Source: Chitinophagia bacterium (GTDB lineage Bacteria; Bacteroidota; Bacteroidia; Chitinophagales; Chitinophagaceae). Taken from it: a stretch of 9,878 nucleotides of DNA. The DNA is taken from the NCBI GenBank assembly GCA_010027295.1, contig RGVM01000052.1:1-9878 (forward strand), read 5' to 3'. Below the pieces are notes generated by a model. That model made no database searches. It worked only from the letters and a program-made list of their open reading frames with translations, and was not told where the DNA came from. Positions 1 to 5,986 of the stretch are shown piece after piece (position 1 is the stretch's first letter; every line of letters begins with the position of its first letter). The translations under genes were made by a program, and so were the position numbers.

Positions 1-2
1 GC

Positions 3-122
3 CGGTCGCACCTCGACGCTGCCGCCATAGACGCTTTCAACCGGCATGTCGCGGCGGATGAGCGCGTCGAGACGGTCATGCTGACGATCCGCGACGGCTG
101 GCTGATTGTCCGGAAGAAATGA
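3..122 (+). CDS. O-methyltransferase C-terminus (partial, 5' end outside window)
   Basis: The first 39 codons in this frame run open from the left edge to a TGA at 120-122. The visible tail contains AFNRHVAADERVETV and ends TIRDGWLIVRKK. This matches the last helix and final beta-strands of the class I SAM-dependent O-methyltransferase family (caffeoyl-CoA/catechol O-methyltransferase type), where an 'AFN.HV..D.RVE' helix is followed by 'L..RDG..I.RK' at the very C-terminus. Such enzymes transfer a methyl group from SAM to a hydroxyl group in the cytoplasm. The SAM-binding part lies outside the window, so the substrate cannot be inferred. It is codirectional with the downstream glucosaminidase and hpt genes, 146 bases away. 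The family call rests only on the tail and is reasonable, not certain. Confidence 0.7.
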   Translation, partial: RSHLDAAAIDAFNRHVAADERVETVMLTIRDGWLIVRKK

Positions 123-155
123 AATCAAGAATAGCCGGTTAGCTGATTGGCAACC

Positions 156-181
156 ACAGGCCTAGCCGCCTGTCAGGACAG
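156..181 (+). terminator. Possible hairpin after the O-methyltransferase
   Basis: ACAGGC (156-161) and GCCTGT (168-173) form a 6-bp stem with a 6-base loop. An overlapping second dyad, CTGTC (170-174) with GACAG (177-181), shares four bases with it, so the two pairings exclude each other. There is no clear T-run after either. This could be a weak terminator for the upstream gene or chance. Confidence 0.3.
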
Positions 182-268
182 TCCCGTCTTCTACTATTTC
201 CAGTTTCAGACAAGCACGTCAACCACCAACCTTGCCGCCCCGAGCGAAAAAAAACCGAAATTGCAGGT

Positions 269-1222
269 ATGCGGCGCCTAAACCTCCGTACTGTCCTGCC
301 CGCCCTGCTGCTGTCCCTTGCGATGACGGGCTGGGCGCAGCCGGCCGCCAATCCCCTTGTCGAAGCCTATATCGACATGTACCGCGACGCCGCCATCCGC
401 GAGATGCAGCGCAGCGGCGTGCCGGCATCCATCAAGCTGGCCCAGGGCATCCTCGAGTCGGGTGCCGGCAGCAGCACCCTCGCCCGCGCCTCCAACAATC
501 ATTTTGGCATCAAGTGCAAGAGCAGCTGGACGGGTGAGCGTGTCTACCATGATGACGACGAGAAGGGCGAGTGCTTCCGCAAATACGCCAACCCCGAGGA
601 GTCGTATCGCGACCACTCCGACTTCCTTCGTAATCAGCCCCGCTACGCCTCGCTCTTCGCCCTCGACCCGACCGATTACCGCGGATGGGCACAGGGTCTG
701 AAACAGGCCGGCTATGCCACCAACCCTCGCTATCCCGACATTCTCGTCCAGTACATAGAGACCTATCGCCTCGACGAGATCACCCGCGACGTGGTGGCCG
801 GCCGCATCGGCCCCGACCGCTCCTCGCGGACGACAGAGACGCTCGCTCTGAACCGAGGGGTCACACGGGAAAGGGTTCAGGCCCCTGCTGCCGGTTCCGA
901 CCTCGTCGCTATGAAAGGGGAGGATGCGTTGACTTCACATGTCGGCGCGAGGCATTCCGGTGGATTCCGCCTGTTCCGGGATCGTTCCGTACTCGTCCGC
1001 AAGGGCACTTCCCTGCTGGCCGTGGCAGAGGAACAGGGTCTTCCGCTCACACGGCTGCTCGAATGGAATGACCTGGACCCCGGTACCGACATACTCCCGC
1101 AGGACCGCATGATACGCCTCAGGAGGCCCGCCCGCAACATCACCCGACAAAGGAACTCAAGATGGACGCCGTTCGGATCCACGACAAATCATTCGAGCCC
1201 TATATCCGCGCAGGGGAGATAG
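269..1222 (+). CDS. Secreted glucosaminidase with one LysM repeat
   Basis: The 317-residue product starts with a signal peptide (basic MRRLNLR, then a hydrophobic stretch to about residue 23, cleavage likely near GWAQ). Residues about 28-170 are a glucosaminidase domain (FlgJ/LytG type, GH73-like). It carries the ILESGAGSS motif with the expected catalytic glutamate at residue 63, then SNNHFGIKC and the C-terminal NPRYPDILVQYIE. Such enzymes cut the glycan strands of peptidoglycan in the periplasm or outside the cell. Residues about 238-284 resemble a LysM wall-binding repeat (VLVRKGTSLLAVAEEQG...LLEWNDL). Bacteroidota homologues as I know them often carry a second LysM repeat, which is absent here. 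The last 20 codons overlap the start of hpt in another frame by 61 bases. The ATG at 269 is the start that gives the signal peptide. Upstream DNA (123-268) shows no convincing promoter. Confidence 0.88.
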   Translation: MRRLNLRTVLPALLLSLAMTGWAQPAANPLVEAYIDMYRDAAIREMQRSGVPASIKLAQGILESGAGSSTLARASNNHFGIKCKSSWTGERVYHDDDEKGECFRKYANPEESYRDHSDFLRNQPRYASLFALDPTDYRGWAQGLKQAGYATNPRYPDILVQYIETYRLDEITRDVVAGRIGPDRSSRTTETLALNRGVTRERVQAPAAGSDLVAMKGEDALTSHVGARHSGGFRLFRDRSVLVRKGTSLLAVAEEQGLPLTRLLEWNDLDPGTDILPQDRMIRLRRPARNITRQRNSRWTPFGSTTNHSSPISAQGR

Positions 1223-1701
1223 AGGCCGCGCTGCGACGCATCGCAGGCGAGATCGGCCGTGACTATGCCGAGAGGAAGCCCCTGTTCATCGCCATCCTGA
1301 ACGGGTCCTTCATATTCGCGGCTGACCTGTTCCGCCACCTCGACTTTCCAGCCGAAATAAGCTTCATCAAGCTGGCATCCTACAAGGGAACGCGCTCCAC
1401 GGGGCACGTCATCACCTCCATAGGCCTCGACGACGATGTCTATGGCCGCGACGTCATCATCCTGGAAGATATCATCGACACCGGACGAACCCTCCATCAG
1501 TTCCTACCGCAGCTGGAGCACCAGCAGCCACGCTCTCTCCGCATCTGCGCCCTCCTGCACAAGAAGGAGGCCACTGTGTACCCGGTGGAGATCTCCTACC
1601 TCGGATTCACGATCCCCGACCGGTTCGTGGTCGGCTACGGACTCGACTATGACGGCCTGGGGCGCAATCTGCCTGAGATCTATCAGCTGTCCGAAGGGTA
1701 A
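1162..1701 (+). CDS. hpt: Hypoxanthine phosphoribosyltransferase
   Basis: This 179-residue cytoplasmic enzyme belongs to purine salvage: hypoxanthine (and usually guanine) plus PRPP gives IMP (or GMP) and pyrophosphate. Residues 98-110 read VIILEDIIDTGRT, the classic PRPP-binding signature of type I phosphoribosyltransferases with the paired acidic residues. Residues 43-50 (IAILNGSF) match the PPi-binding loop region, and 156-175 (FVVGYGLDYDGLGRNLPEIY) match the C-terminal base-binding segment of bacterial Hpt. Length is typical of the family. AGGAAC at 1151-1156 sits a suitable distance upstream of the ATG, which supports this start although it lies inside the 3' end of the glucosaminidase gene. 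The overlap implies cotranscription, possibly translational coupling. It is convergent with dnaJ. Confidence 0.95.
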   Translation: MDAVRIHDKSFEPYIRAGEIEAALRRIAGEIGRDYAERKPLFIAILNGSFIFAADLFRHLDFPAEISFIKLASYKGTRSTGHVITSIGLDDDVYGRDVIILEDIIDTGRTLHQFLPQLEHQQPRSLRICALLHKKEATVYPVEISYLGFTIPDRFVVGYGLDYDGLGRNLPEIYQLSEG

Positions 1702-1709
1702 ACGCCCTT
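1694..1709 (+). terminator. Small hairpin spanning the hpt stop codon
   Basis: AAGGG (1694-1698) pairs with CCCTT (1705-1709), with a further T-G pair and an AAAC loop. The stem encloses the TAA of hpt (1699-1701). No T-run follows, so termination is only suggested. It is one of two hairpins built on stop codons in this convergent spacer; the other is at the end of dnaJ. Confidence 0.35.
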
Positions 1710-1770
1710 ACCCCGCTTGCGCCTGACCCTGACATTGATTCTGGGTATACACCGCACGCGGAAGGTGGAT

Positions 1771-1787
1771 ATCCGCCGATGGCGGAT
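1771..1787. repeat. Perfect 7-bp inverted repeat, 3-base loop
   Basis: ATCCGCC (1771-1777), GAT, GGCGGAT (1781-1787) is a perfect hairpin in the hpt/dnaJ convergent spacer. The palindrome GGATATCC (1767-1774) overlaps its left arm. It lies just left of the tandem repeat and could serve as a bidirectional terminator element. No T-run is visible on either strand. Confidence 0.5.
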
Positions 1788-1795
1788 GGCATACG

Positions 1796-1852
1796 CCCTC
1801 CAAGGGTATGGGTACTCTCCAAGGGTGGGTGTACTCTCCACGGGTGGGGGTA
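1796..1852. repeat. Three-copy 19-bp G-rich tandem repeat
   Basis: Three adjacent 19-base units occur: CCCTCCAAGGGTATGGGTA (1796-1814), CTCTCCAAGGGTGGGTGTA (1815-1833) and CTCTCCACGGGTGGGGGTA (1834-1852). Weaker, more diverged units with similar spacing (ends near 1748, 1771, 1793 and 1873) may flank them. The unit length is not a multiple of three and no gene covers the spot, so it is not a protein repeat. Each unit has two G-tracts 1-3 bases apart on the plus strand (GGG at 1804, 1810, 1823, 1827 and 1842, GGGGG at 1846), so it could fold as a G-quadruplex. The position is between the convergent ends of hpt and dnaJ. Confidence 0.8.
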
Positions 1853-1876
1853 TCCGTCGCAGGGGAATCGCTACCA

Positions 1877-1896
1877 TTCAGCCTCCGTCAGCTGAA
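1877..1896 (-). terminator. Hairpin spanning the dnaJ stop codon
   Basis: TTCAGC (1877-1882) and GCTGAA (1891-1896) form a perfect 6-bp stem with an 8-base loop that contains the dnaJ stop codon (1888-1890, TGA on the minus strand). No T-run follows on the minus strand. It may help end the grpE-dnaJ transcript, but it is short. Confidence 0.3.
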
Positions 1897-3051
1897 CATC
1901 TCGCGAACTCGTTCGAAGAAGCTCTTCTCGCTCTTGTCGGGGTTGGGTTTGAAATTGTCGGACGACTGCATCTTCTCGAGCATGGCCTTTTCTTCCGACG
2001 TGAGGTGCTGGGGCGTCCAGATGTTCACGTGTATGAGCTGATCCCCGCGCTCGTAGGAGTTGACGACCGGAAAGCCCTTGCCCTTGAGCCGGAATATCTT
2101 GCCGGCCTGTGTGCCCGCCGGTATCTTGATTTTGGCCTTCCCGTCGATGGTGGGCACTTCGATGGACGTGCCGAATACGGCGTCGGGGAAGGATATATGC
2201 AGGTCGAACACGACGTTGTTGCCTTCGCGCTGGAGCTGGGCGTGCGCCTCCTCCTCGATGAGCACGATGAGGTCGCCGTTGGGACCGCCCCGCTCGCCGG
2301 CATTGCCCTTGCCGCTGAGGCTGAGTTGCATGCCCTCCTGGACGCCCGCCGGGATGTCGAGCGTGACCGTCTCGTCGGCATAGGTCCGTCCCTCTCCCCG
2401 GCAGGCGGAGCATTTGCCGGTGACGACACTGCCCTCGCCATTGCATGAGGGGCACGTGGTGACCGTCTGCATCTGGCCGAGGAAGGTGTTGGTGACCTTA
2501 CGCACCTGGCCGCTGCCGTTGCAGGTGGTGCAGTTCTGCACCGACCCCTTGTCCTTGGCACCGCTGCCCTTGCATGTCCCGCAGCCCACGTATTTCTTGA
2601 CCTTGACGGTCCGGGAAGCGCCCTTGGCCATCTCCTCGTAGGTCAGCTTTAGCTTGATGCGCAGGTTGCTGCCCCTGGCGCCCCTGCCCCTTCCGCCGCT
2701 GCGGGCGCGACCGCCACCTCCGCCGCCGAAGAAGCTGCCGAAGATATCGTCGCCGAAGATATCGCCGAACTGACTGAAGATGTCGTCCATGTTCATGCCG
2801 GCACCTCCGCCCCCCCTGGCACCGCCACCCACGCCTGCATGGCCGAAGCGGTCGTATTGAGACCGCTTGTCTGCATCGCTCAGCACCTCGTAAGCCTCAG
2901 CCGCCTCCTTGAACTTCTCCTCGGCCGACTTGTCGCCGGGGTTGCGGTCCGGGTGGTACTGCATCGCGACCTTACGGTACGCCTTCTTGATGTCATCGGC
3001 ACTAGCGCCCTTGGCGACGCCCAGCACTTCGTAGTAGTCTCTCTTGGCCAT
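1888..3051 (-). CDS. dnaJ: Chaperone protein DnaJ (Hsp40)
   Basis: This 387-residue cytoplasmic co-chaperone delivers unfolded substrates to DnaK and stimulates its ATPase. All parts of a type I (class A) DnaJ are present in order. The J domain is at about 4-70 with HPD at 33-35. The Gly/Phe-rich linker at about 72-127 contains repeated DIFG-type motifs. The zinc-binding domain has four CxxCxGxG motifs (CGTCKGSG 157-164, CTTCNGSG 174-181, CPSCNGEG 200-207, CSACRGEG 214-221). The two substrate-binding beta-domains span about 225-345, followed by a C-terminal dimerisation tail. Length is normal and no key residue is missing. It lies 33 bases downstream of grpE on the same strand and is surely cotranscribed. 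The ATG at 3049-3051 gives the canonical [12 protein letters not shown] start. Confidence 0.98.
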   Translation of the reverse strand: MAKRDYYEVLGVAKGASADDIKKAYRKVAMQYHPDRNPGDKSAEEKFKEAAEAYEVLSDADKRSQYDRFGHAGVGGGARGGGGAGMNMDDIFSQFGDIFGDDIFGSFFGGGGGGRARSGGRGRGARGSNLRIKLKLTYEEMAKGASRTVKVKKYVGCGTCKGSGAKDKGSVQNCTTCNGSGQVRKVTNTFLGQMQTVTTCPSCNGEGSVVTGKCSACRGEGRTYADETVTLDIPAGVQEGMQLSLSGKGNAGERGGPNGDLIVLIEEEAHAQLQREGNNVVFDLHISFPDAVFGTSIEVPTIDGKAKIKIPAGTQAGKIFRLKGKGFPVVNSYERGDQLIHVNIWTPQHLTSEEKAMLEKMQSSDNFKPNPDKSEKSFFERVREMFS

Positions 3052-3084
3052 GTTGATGGGTATCTGGGACGCCAGGCATCCCCT

Positions 3085-3666
3085 TTATTGTTGTTTTCCG
3101 ACCACGACCTTCGCGAAGCGGATGATCTTGTCGTTTAGGAAATATCCCTTCTCCACCTCGTCGACGATGCGGCCTGCCTGGGCGGGGTCTGGGACCGGTA
3201 TCTCGGTGATGGCCTCGTGCCTGTCAGCGTCGAAGACTTCGCCGATGCTGCCCATCTCCTTGAGACCCTTCGACAGCAGTGTCCTGCGGAACTTGCCGAA
3301 TACTAACTGCACACCCTCACGGATCTGCTGCAGGTCGTCCGTCTTCGCCATCTGCCGCTCGGCGCGCTCGCAGTCGTCGAGTACTTCCAGCAGCGACTGG
3401 ATGACATCTCGTCCGGCCGTCTGGATCAGTTCAAGGCGCTCCTTGGCGTTCCGGCGCTTGAAGTTGTCGAACTCGGCGTAGAGGCGGAGGTACTTGTCCT
3501 CCTTCTCACGTACCTGCTCCCGCAGCTTCTCGAGTTCGGAGGGTTCCGACACCTTATCCTCCACGTCGATGGTCCCGGCGATGCTGTCGTCGGTGTTGAT
3601 GCCCTGCGCGCGCTCCTCCCGGAGCTCTTCCTGCGTGTCCGTCTGCGTCGTTTCTTTCTGGTCCAT
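3085..3666 (-). CDS. grpE: Nucleotide exchange factor GrpE
   Basis: The 193-residue product releases ADP from DnaK in the Hsp70 cycle in the cytoplasm. The N-terminal 43 residues are acidic and low in complexity (MDQKETTQTDTQEE...). Residues about 44-105 form the long coiled-coil dimerisation helix, including the signature YAEFDNFKRRNAKE (63-76). Residues about 136-190 form the beta-domain that contacts DnaK (MGSIGEVFDADRHEAI, then GYFLNDKIIRFAKVVV). I chose the ATG at 3664-3666. A longer frame reaches 3711, but that would use a TTG codon and add a 15-residue stretch unlike GrpE. The gene heads a grpE-dnaJ operon; dnaK is not in the window. Upstream, a TTG and a TTTG-containing octamer (around 3695-3720) loosely resemble a promoter but mismatch the -7 consensus at two positions. 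Confidence 0.96.
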   Translation of the reverse strand: MDQKETTQTDTQEELREERAQGINTDDSIAGTIDVEDKVSEPSELEKLREQVREKEDKYLRLYAEFDNFKRRNAKERLELIQTAGRDVIQSLLEVLDDCERAERQMAKTDDLQQIREGVQLVFGKFRRTLLSKGLKEMGSIGEVFDADRHEAITEIPVPDPAQAGRIVDEVEKGYFLNDKIIRFAKVVVGKQQ

Positions 3667-3723
3667 CTCTTCGGTTTTTTCGCCGTATCGGAATGGCAAA
3701 CGACCTGCCAAGCCCTCGTTTCA

Positions 3724-3755
3724 AGCCAAATTGTCGCTCTCAGGGCCCTTTGGCT
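3724..3755. repeat. 7-bp inverted repeat in the grpE/rlmI divergent spacer
   Basis: AGCCAAA (3724-3730) and TTTGGCT (3749-3755) are perfect inverted repeats 18 bases apart, with the palindrome AGGGCCCT (3742-3749) partly inside. Allowing one bulged A, the arms extend to nine pairs. It lies upstream of grpE in a divergent promoter region and could be an operator. It does not match the CIRCE heat-shock element. Function is a guess. Confidence 0.4.
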
Positions 3756-3782
3756 GACAGGTTCGCCAAGCGGGTAAAAGTA

Positions 3783-3820
3783 GCGAAAACCTGACGGAAG
3801 GCCTTTCGGCTTACCTTCGC
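3783..3820. promoter_or_regulatory. Dyad-symmetric element overlapping the rlmI promoter
   Basis: GCGAA (3783-3787) and TTCGC (3816-3820) flank an inner near-palindrome around AAGGCCTT (3798-3805). Both share one centre, between 3801 and 3802. Twelve of 19 mirrored positions are Watson-Crick pairs and one more is G-T. The right arm falls inside the predicted -7 element of rlmI, the geometry expected of a repressor site. No regulator can be named. Confidence 0.3.
3812..3819 (+). promoter_or_regulatory. Probable -7 promoter element of rlmI
   Basis: TACCTTCG matches the Bacteroidota -7 consensus TAnnTTTG at all but one fixed position. It ends 4 bases before the ATG of rlmI, a common arrangement for short-leader genes in this phylum. 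No clear TTG is visible at the -33 position. Confidence 0.4.
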
Positions 3821-3823
3821 CCG

Positions 3824-4996
3824 ATGCGCAAGATCATCCTCCGACGCAGGATCGGGCAGCGGGTGCTGGGCGGACATCCCTGGGTGTTCGGCAACGAGAT
3901 CGACAAAATCGACGATGGCCTGGCCGATGGCGACATCGCAGATGTGATGACCCACGAGGGGGAGTTCGTTGGTCGCGGGTATGTGAATACGCAGTCGGCC
4001 ATCGTCGTCCGGATCCTGACCCGAGACAGGGGGGAGGCCGTCGATGCGGCGTTTTTCCACCGGCGCATCTCCCGCGCCTGGGACTACCGCCGACGTCTGG
4101 GATACGTCGAGAACTGTCGCGTCGTCTTTGGCGAGGCCGACGATCTCCCGCAGCTGATCATCGACAAGTTTAACGACCACCTCGTCATCCAGACCCTCGC
4201 CCTCGGCATCGACCGCTGGAAGCCGGTCATCGTGGATGCCCTGCGCGACATCTTCAACCCCCGCGGCATCTACGAACGGAACGATGTGCCGGTGCGCGAA
4301 CTAGAAGGACTTCCTCAGCAGAAAGGGTTCCTCAGCGACCCCTTCGATACCCGCATCATCGTGCAGGAGAATGGGCTGAAGTTCAACGTAGACCTCGATA
4401 AGGGTCAGAAAACGGGCTATTTCCTGGACCAGCAGGACAATCGGCGCGCCATCCGCCATATCGCCGAGGGGGCTGATGTTCTCGGGGCCTTTTGCTACAC
4501 CGGCACTTTCGAACTGCATGCCGCCCAATATGGGGCCCGAAAGGTGACCGGCCTCGACATCTCCGCCCAGGCCGTCGAACAGGCACGGGCAAATGCCGTA
4601 CTGAACGGACTGGACGGCCGCTGCGAATTCGTGGAGGTTAACGCCTTCGACGCGCTCAAGGCATGGACGAAGGAAGAGCGGCGCTGGGATGTGGTAATGC
4701 TGGACCCTCCCTCCTTCGCACGGACGAGGGGTAATATCGAAAAGGCCGTCACCGGATACAAGGAGATCAACCTGCGGGGGATGAAGCTCGTACGGCCGGG
4801 GGGCTTCCTGGTGACTTCGTCCTGCACGAGTGTCGTGCAGCCGGAGCTGTTCCTCGACGTCATTGACATGGCCGCGCGGGATGCCCGTCGGCGGCTTCGG
4901 CAGGTGGAGTACCGCACGCAGTCGGCCGACCATCCCGTCGTGCGCGGTCTCGAAAACACGCACTACCTCAAGTTCCTGATCGTTCAGGTGCTTTAA
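3824..4996 (+). CDS. rlmI: 23S rRNA (cytosine-C5) methyltransferase, RlmI family
   Basis: This 390-residue cytoplasmic class I SAM-dependent methyltransferase belongs to the RlmI/RlmK (COG1092) family, which makes m5C in 23S rRNA (position 1962 in E. coli). An N-terminal PUA domain covers about 1-75 (GHPWVFGNEI at 17-26, GEFVGRGYVN at 46-55). A central domain carries GQKTGYFLDQQDNR (194-207). The SAM site follows: VLGAFCYTGTFELHAA (219-234), the acidic LDISAQAVEQARANA (244-258) and motif IV VMLDPPSFAR (291-300). SSC at 332-334 supplies the likely catalytic cysteine. The C-terminus has the family's ADHPVVRGLENTHYLKF. In motif I the usual Asp or Asn after VL is Gly221, a mild deviation. It is divergent from grpE and convergent with the small T9SS gene, 36 bases apart. 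The exact rRNA position in this species is inferred from family. Confidence 0.93.
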   Translation: MRKIILRRRIGQRVLGGHPWVFGNEIDKIDDGLADGDIADVMTHEGEFVGRGYVNTQSAIVVRILTRDRGEAVDAAFFHRRISRAWDYRRRLGYVENCRVVFGEADDLPQLIIDKFNDHLVIQTLALGIDRWKPVIVDALRDIFNPRGIYERNDVPVRELEGLPQQKGFLSDPFDTRIIVQENGLKFNVDLDKGQKTGYFLDQQDNRRAIRHIAEGADVLGAFCYTGTFELHAAQYGARKVTGLDISAQAVEQARANAVLNGLDGRCEFVEVNAFDALKAWTKEERRWDVVMLDPPSFARTRGNIEKAVTGYKEINLRGMKLVRPGGFLVTSSCTSVVQPELFLDVIDMAARDARRRLRQVEYRTQSADHPVVRGLENTHYLKFLIVQVL

Positions 4997-5032
4997 AGGC
5001 CTGATCGCCGTCTCTCGATTCGGGGGGGCGCG

Positions 5033-5374
5033 TCAGTGTTCCACCCGGAACTTGCCGCTCTCCAGGACCCTGCCCTGCATGTCGAGCAGCTGGTAGATGT
5101 AGATTCCTCGTGTGAATGTACCGAGGTCCAGCCGTACGCTGGCTCCCACTTTTGACAGGTCGGCCACCTTCCGGCCCAGGAAGTTGTACACACACAGCCG
5201 GAGGGAGATGCCGGAAGGCCTCCGAATGTCGAACTGAATCTGAGAGGAGGCCGGGTTGGGATAGCAGCGGGAGATGCGTGGCTGTTGTTCCGGAATATCT
5301 TCCGGGGGATAGGGCTCTGCAGTCGCCTGCATGCAGGCGACGCCGAGGAGCATCGATATGAGCCATCCACGCAT
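5033..5374 (-). CDS. Small secreted protein made almost only of a type A T9SS sorting domain
   Basis: The 113-residue product has a signal peptide (MRGWLISMLLGVACMQATA, cleavage likely before EP), a short linker, and then residues about 33-113 that form a T9SS type A C-terminal sorting domain. Its hallmarks are CYPNPASSQIQFDI (37-50), LRLCVYNFLGRKV (58-70), LDLGTFTRGIYIYQL (82-96) and the final beta-strand GKFRVEH. In the family this domain is the export signal on the end of much larger enzymes or adhesins, recognised by the type IX system and usually cleaved or anchored to the surface. Here no cargo domain precedes it. The ATG at 5372-5374 is the only start giving a signal peptide. It lies behind the peroxiredoxin terminator; TATCTTCA (minus strand, 5382-5389) is a weak -7 candidate. 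It could be a decayed remnant, a small surface protein, or a functional mini-substrate. Confidence 0.82.
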   Translation of the reverse strand: MRGWLISMLLGVACMQATAEPYPPEDIPEQQPRISRCYPNPASSQIQFDIRRPSGISLRLCVYNFLGRKVADLSKVGASVRLDLGTFTRGIYIYQLLDMQGRVLESGKFRVEH

Positions 5375-5414
5375 CAGGGCATGAAGATAGTCGATTCCCC
5401 CGAGAGGTGGATTG

Positions 5415-5443
5415 GGAGGGAGGCTTGTCGGAGGCCTCCCTCC
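5415..5443 (-). terminator. Strong hairpin after the peroxiredoxin gene
   Basis: GGAGGGAGGC (5415-5424) and GCCTCCCTCC (5434-5443) form a perfect 10-bp GC-rich stem with a 9-base loop. It begins 11 bases beyond the peroxiredoxin stop codon on the minus strand. It is the best intrinsic-terminator-like structure in the window, although no T-run follows it. It should insulate the small T9SS gene downstream from peroxiredoxin transcription. Confidence 0.65.
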
Positions 5444-5453
5444 GGAAATTGTA

Positions 5454-5924
5454 TCAGGCCAGTCCGGCTAGAGTGGACTGGATGGCCTCAAAGTCGGGTA
5501 GGTCGCCGGCGCTCTCAAGGACCTGGGCATAGCGTACGGTGCCTTCCTTGTCGACGACGAATGCCGCCCTGCGGGCCACGCCCTTCATGTCGAACACGAA
5601 CGTGTCGTACTTGGCGCCGTAGGCTTCGCAGACTTCCTTGTTGAAGTCGGAGAGGAGGGGGAAGTTGTAACCCTGGTCCTGCTTGAAGCGGGCAAGGGTG
5701 AAGATCGAGTCCACGGATATGCCGAGAACCTTCGCGTGGAGGCTCTCGTAGCGCGCCATGTTATCACGGACGCTGCAGAGCTCCTGGGTGCAGACGCCGG
5801 TGAAGGCCTGCGGAAAGAAGAGGATCACGACGTTCTGGCCTGCGAAGTCGGACAGGCTCACCTTGTTCTTGTCGCTGTCGAAGAGTGTGAAGTGGGGAGC
5901 TTTGGCTCCTGCTTCGATGTTCAT
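5454..5924 (-). CDS. Peroxiredoxin (AhpC/TSA, AhpE-like)
   Basis: This 156-residue cytoplasmic thiol peroxidase reduces hydrogen peroxide or organic hydroperoxides. It has the thioredoxin fold of the AhpC/TSA family. The active-site loop FFPQAFTGVCTQELC (36-50) places the peroxidatic cysteine at 45 within the P-x3-T-x2-C motif (Pro38, Thr42, Cys45). Cys50 and Cys99 are additional cysteines that could act in resolving. VLGISVDSIFTLARFKQDQG (66-85) and FPLLSDFNKEVCEAYGA (88-104) are typical of the family. The length and the loop most resemble AhpE-like enzymes rather than BCP or the longer typical 2-Cys AhpC. It has its own promoter between porP and its start, and a strong hairpin after its stop, so it is likely a single-gene unit. 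The ATG at 5922-5924 gives the usual compact N-terminus. Confidence 0.92.
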   Translation of the reverse strand: MNIEAGAKAPHFTLFDSDKNKVSLSDFAGQNVVILFFPQAFTGVCTQELCSVRDNMARYESLHAKVLGISVDSIFTLARFKQDQGYNFPLLSDFNKEVCEAYGAKYDTFVFDMKGVARRAAFVVDKEGTVRYAQVLESAGDLPDFEAIQSTLAGLA

Positions 5925-5944
5925 GAGATTACTGGTTTAGGTTG

Positions 5945-5952
5945 CAAAGGTA
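5945..5952 (-). promoter_or_regulatory. -7 promoter element of the peroxiredoxin gene
   Basis: On the minus strand this reads TACCTTTG, a perfect match to the Bacteroidota -7 consensus TAnnTTTG, followed by CAACC. It ends 20 bases before the peroxiredoxin ATG. No good TTG is seen at -33; one TTG lies only a few bases upstream. The site is inside the porP/peroxiredoxin spacer, so the two genes need not be cotranscribed. Confidence 0.65.
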
Positions 5953-5986
5953 AACAAGGCGGCGTCTCTTAGGTTGGGCGGGACGC

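Noticed and set aside
1796..1852. CRISPR array
   Set aside because: The 19-base units are directly adjacent with no unique spacers, only three copies exist, and no cas gene is in the window.
1717..2448. A 243-codon plus-strand frame covering the repeat spacer and antisense to dnaJ
   Set aside because: Most of it is the reverse strand of the strongly conserved dnaJ gene; the translation shows no known domain and its start part is the 19-bp repeat.
3667..3711. N-terminal extension of GrpE from base 3711
   Set aside because: It would need a TTG start and adds 15 residues (MAGRLPFRYGEKTEE) unlike GrpE, while an ATG at 3664-3666 gives the usual acidic N-terminus.
3667..3823. CIRCE/HrcA operator upstream of grpE
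   Set aside because: The inverted repeats present do not contain the TTAGCACTC/GAGTGCTAA arms of CIRCE.
3824..4996. Loss of function in RlmI because motif I has Gly instead of Asp/Asn after VL
   Set aside because: The rest of motif I, the motif IV DPPSF and the SSC cysteine are intact, and this position varies in the family.
4968..5370. Two longer minus-strand frames overlapping the small T9SS gene
   Set aside because: Their translations show no signal peptide or domain, while the 113-residue frame has a clear signal peptide and full sorting-domain motifs.
5033..5374. Lipoprotein reading of the small T9SS protein (Cys14 in GVAC)
   Set aside because: The residue three before the cysteine is Gly, not the usual Leu/Val/Ile of a lipobox, and a signal peptidase I site (ATA before EP) fits better.
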